DNA from: Daucus carota subsp. sativus
Lineage: Eukaryota; Streptophyta; Magnoliopsida; Apiales; Apiaceae
Assembly (NCBI RefSeq): GCF_001625215.2
Contig: NC_030387.2
Location: 8,522,501-8,586,500, forward strand
Direction: 5' to 3'
Length of the DNA stretch: 64,000 nt
Shown piece by piece: positions 62,464 to 64,000 of the stretch. The notes under the pieces were generated by a model. The model was not told the origin of the DNA. It ran no database searches and saw nothing but the letters and a program-made list of their open reading frames with translations. Within the stretch, counting starts at the first letter, position 1; the number at the start of each line of letters is the position of its first letter. The translations under genes were made by a program, and so were the position numbers.

Positions 62464-63224
62464 CTAATACTTGTTCCTATCTGAGTAGTTTTTTCTGTTT
62501 ACTACAAATGCAATCACTTCTTCATGTGAATTTGTGTGTTGAGACAACTTCTTGTGATTCTCTTCTAGAAAAAGCAACCGATAAGCATGAGAAATTGATG
62601 GTAAAGGACTCATAACTAGGATACTTCCCCCAATCACTTCAAAGCCATCACTCAGTTTCATAAGAAATTCAACAAGCCTTTTGTCCTCTTGTGATTTCAC
62701 CAGTTTCTGAGTTATAGTACATGTGCAGTATGTATAATCACAACTAGGAAGTGGATCAATTGAGAATGATCCCAGATCATCTTGATTTTTGTGTAATAGG
62801 ATGAAATAGTGTCTTGACCTTGTTTAATCTCATGTAATGCTTGCTGAAGAGAATAGAGGAGAGTACCTGATGATTGTCCAAAACGCTCTTCAAGATTCAA
62901 CCATATTTCTCTTACACTTTTGAAATACGACACACTCCTTGCAATACTTTGATCAAGAACTCTTAACAACCAAGAAATCAGCATACTCTTACACCTATCC
63001 CAAGCCTTGTAGGTTTCATGAGTAATTGCTAGTTTTTTTATGGTGCCATCAATAAATCCATTATTATTCGTTGCTGATAAACTCAAGATCATAGAACGTT
63101 TCCGATCACTGTAATTGTTTCCATCAAACAGATTAGATACTAACTGCATCCCTGGATTGTCACTGGAATGAATATAGTACGGAGATGTGGGATTTTGTGA
63201 AGGATCAATAGTGTTCGTAGCCAT
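62464..63224 (-). pseudogene. Copia gag (retrotran_gag type), frameshifted
   Basis: Starts at 63224 with MATNTIDPSQNPTSPYYIHS then SDNPGMQLVS, the typical head of this gag type. LRVLDQSIARSVSYF and EIWLNLEERFGQSSGTLLY follow. The frame changes near 62705 and goes on as EFLMKLSDGFEVIGGSILVM to 62464. A zinc-knuckle-like CDHCKIPKR region continues below 62410 in another frame. Confidence 0.8.
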
Positions 63225-63474
63225 TGTAGAATCAATAGTAAAGAAATCGAGTAATCAAATCAACTACTAAGCATATCATGAATGAACGAATGAGATCGAG
63301 ACAAACAAGAACGTAATAACAGAGAGATCAAGTACAAACGAACTAAAAATGAACAAGAACACCTGAATGAATGCAGTGTAGATAAAAAAACAAGATCATA
63401 ATCGATGATATCAATGTTGAATTGAGTAGAGGAAGCCAAGAATTGTTGCCGCTCACTCTGATACCATCTTACAA

Positions 63475-63776
63475 TGTATAAACCAACACATATAACACTG
63501 TTACTAAGCTAGAAACAAAATGACTCAAGCTTCATTATACTGTATCAATAGAGTTTTCTACAAGAACAAGAAGGAATGAAAAATGTATATAGAGACTACT
63601 AGCTTTACTTTACAACTAACTGAAAACTAGAGAGAGAATATGGAGAATGTGATTGTGGAAGCATCTTTTCTAACTAACTCCCAAACTAATTTCTCTCTCT
63701 CTCTCTCGGTTTAGACCTTGCTGAGGTGTCATTCTGCTGAGTTAGCATCTCCTTGTCACCACTGCTATGCTCAACA
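63475..63776 (-). repeat. Copia LTR (5' LTR)
   Basis: About 302 bp, bounded by TGTATAAACC and TATGCTCAACA on the + strand. It lies 8 nt from the primer-binding site. It contains a (CT)n run at 63694-63708. Confidence 0.75.
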
Positions 63777-64000
63777 TCCAATTTACAGGTACAGACTGGA
63801 TAACCGTGCTGTTGTGCAGTCCAAACGATGTTAGCAGCAAAAAAGGTAAGTGATTTAATCATCAAAAACATAAATATATTTGACTCCTTGATTTATTATT
63901 CGGGTACTAGTTCTAGGCAATTAGTCCACTGGACGAATACAAGTACAATAATTACATCAAGTCATTACAAAGCGCTAGACGTATCCCGTCCAACGATTAA
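63777..64000. other. Right edge, nothing recognised
   Basis: Short flank beyond the copia LTR. A small - strand ORF entering the LTR (63686-63871) has no recognisable family. Confidence 0.4.

Larger units (their letters stand above)
60342..63776 (-). mobile_element. Second copia LTR retrotransposon, decayed
   Basis: The - strand order is 5' LTR (63776-63475), primer-binding site TGGTATCAGAG (63466-63456, tRNA-Met type), gag (63224-62464), pre-integrase and integrase (61930-60840), RNase H tail (60775-60410), polypurine tract (GAGGGGGG next to 60504) and a partial 3' LTR (60503-60342). Reverse transcriptase is missing. The left LTR lacks about 135 bp present in the right one. Several stops and frameshifts are present. 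A target duplication cannot be tested because one LTR end is lost. Confidence 0.85.

Overview
This is a window of a plant nuclear genome, almost certainly a eudicot. The genes are split by many short introns with plant-type splice sites, the intergenic DNA is AT-rich and full of MITEs, and all recognisable proteins are plant families. The species cannot be fixed from sequence alone. Five protein-coding genes look intact, all on the + strand: an ABCC-type (MRP) ABC transporter (9136-14505, 10 exons, 1449 aa), a mitochondrial-type P-class PPR protein (22814-24385), a lysine/histidine-type amino acid transporter of the LHT family (25921-28377, 7 exons, 441 aa), the B subunit of DNA polymerase alpha (38075-45340, 16 exons, 616 aa), and a large Ser/Pro-rich plant protein with two CxxC pairs and a C-terminal CaaX box (49899-56428, 6 coding exons, 1164 aa). 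Every exon chain was closed in frame by hand. There is one tRNA gene, tRNA-Trp(CCA), near the left edge.

The rest is mostly transposable elements. Behind the ABCC gene is a complex region: a broken type-B response-regulator fragment on the - strand, a degenerate Helitron-like terminus, a second copy of the ABCC 3' flank, and inside that copy a 2.9-kb Helitron (16515-19453) carrying, in order, several decayed exons of a plasma-membrane H+-ATPase. At 29468-36937 a copia LTR retrotransposon with matching LTRs and a 5-bp target duplication has been interrupted in its pol gene by a 3.66-kb CACTA element, which in turn holds an hAT-like MITE. A second decayed copia element fills 60342-63776. Smaller elements include a SINE with a 16-bp target duplication, a long-TIR Mutator-type MITE with a 10-bp duplication, several Stowaway-type MITEs (TA duplications), and PIF/Harbinger-type MITEs (TAA duplications), two of them nested in a POLA2 intron. 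A fragment of a LINE RNase H region lies at 21219-21956.

The five genes are functionally unrelated neighbours (vacuolar or membrane transport, organelle RNA processing, amino acid uptake, DNA replication priming, and a protein of uncertain role), as is usual in plants; nothing suggests a cluster. No convincing new biological system was found. The best leads are the gene-capturing Helitron and its empty site, three GC-AG introns, the lipid-modification signature of the Ser/Pro-rich protein, and the layered transposon insertions. Coordinates of exons are hand-read splice predictions without transcript support.
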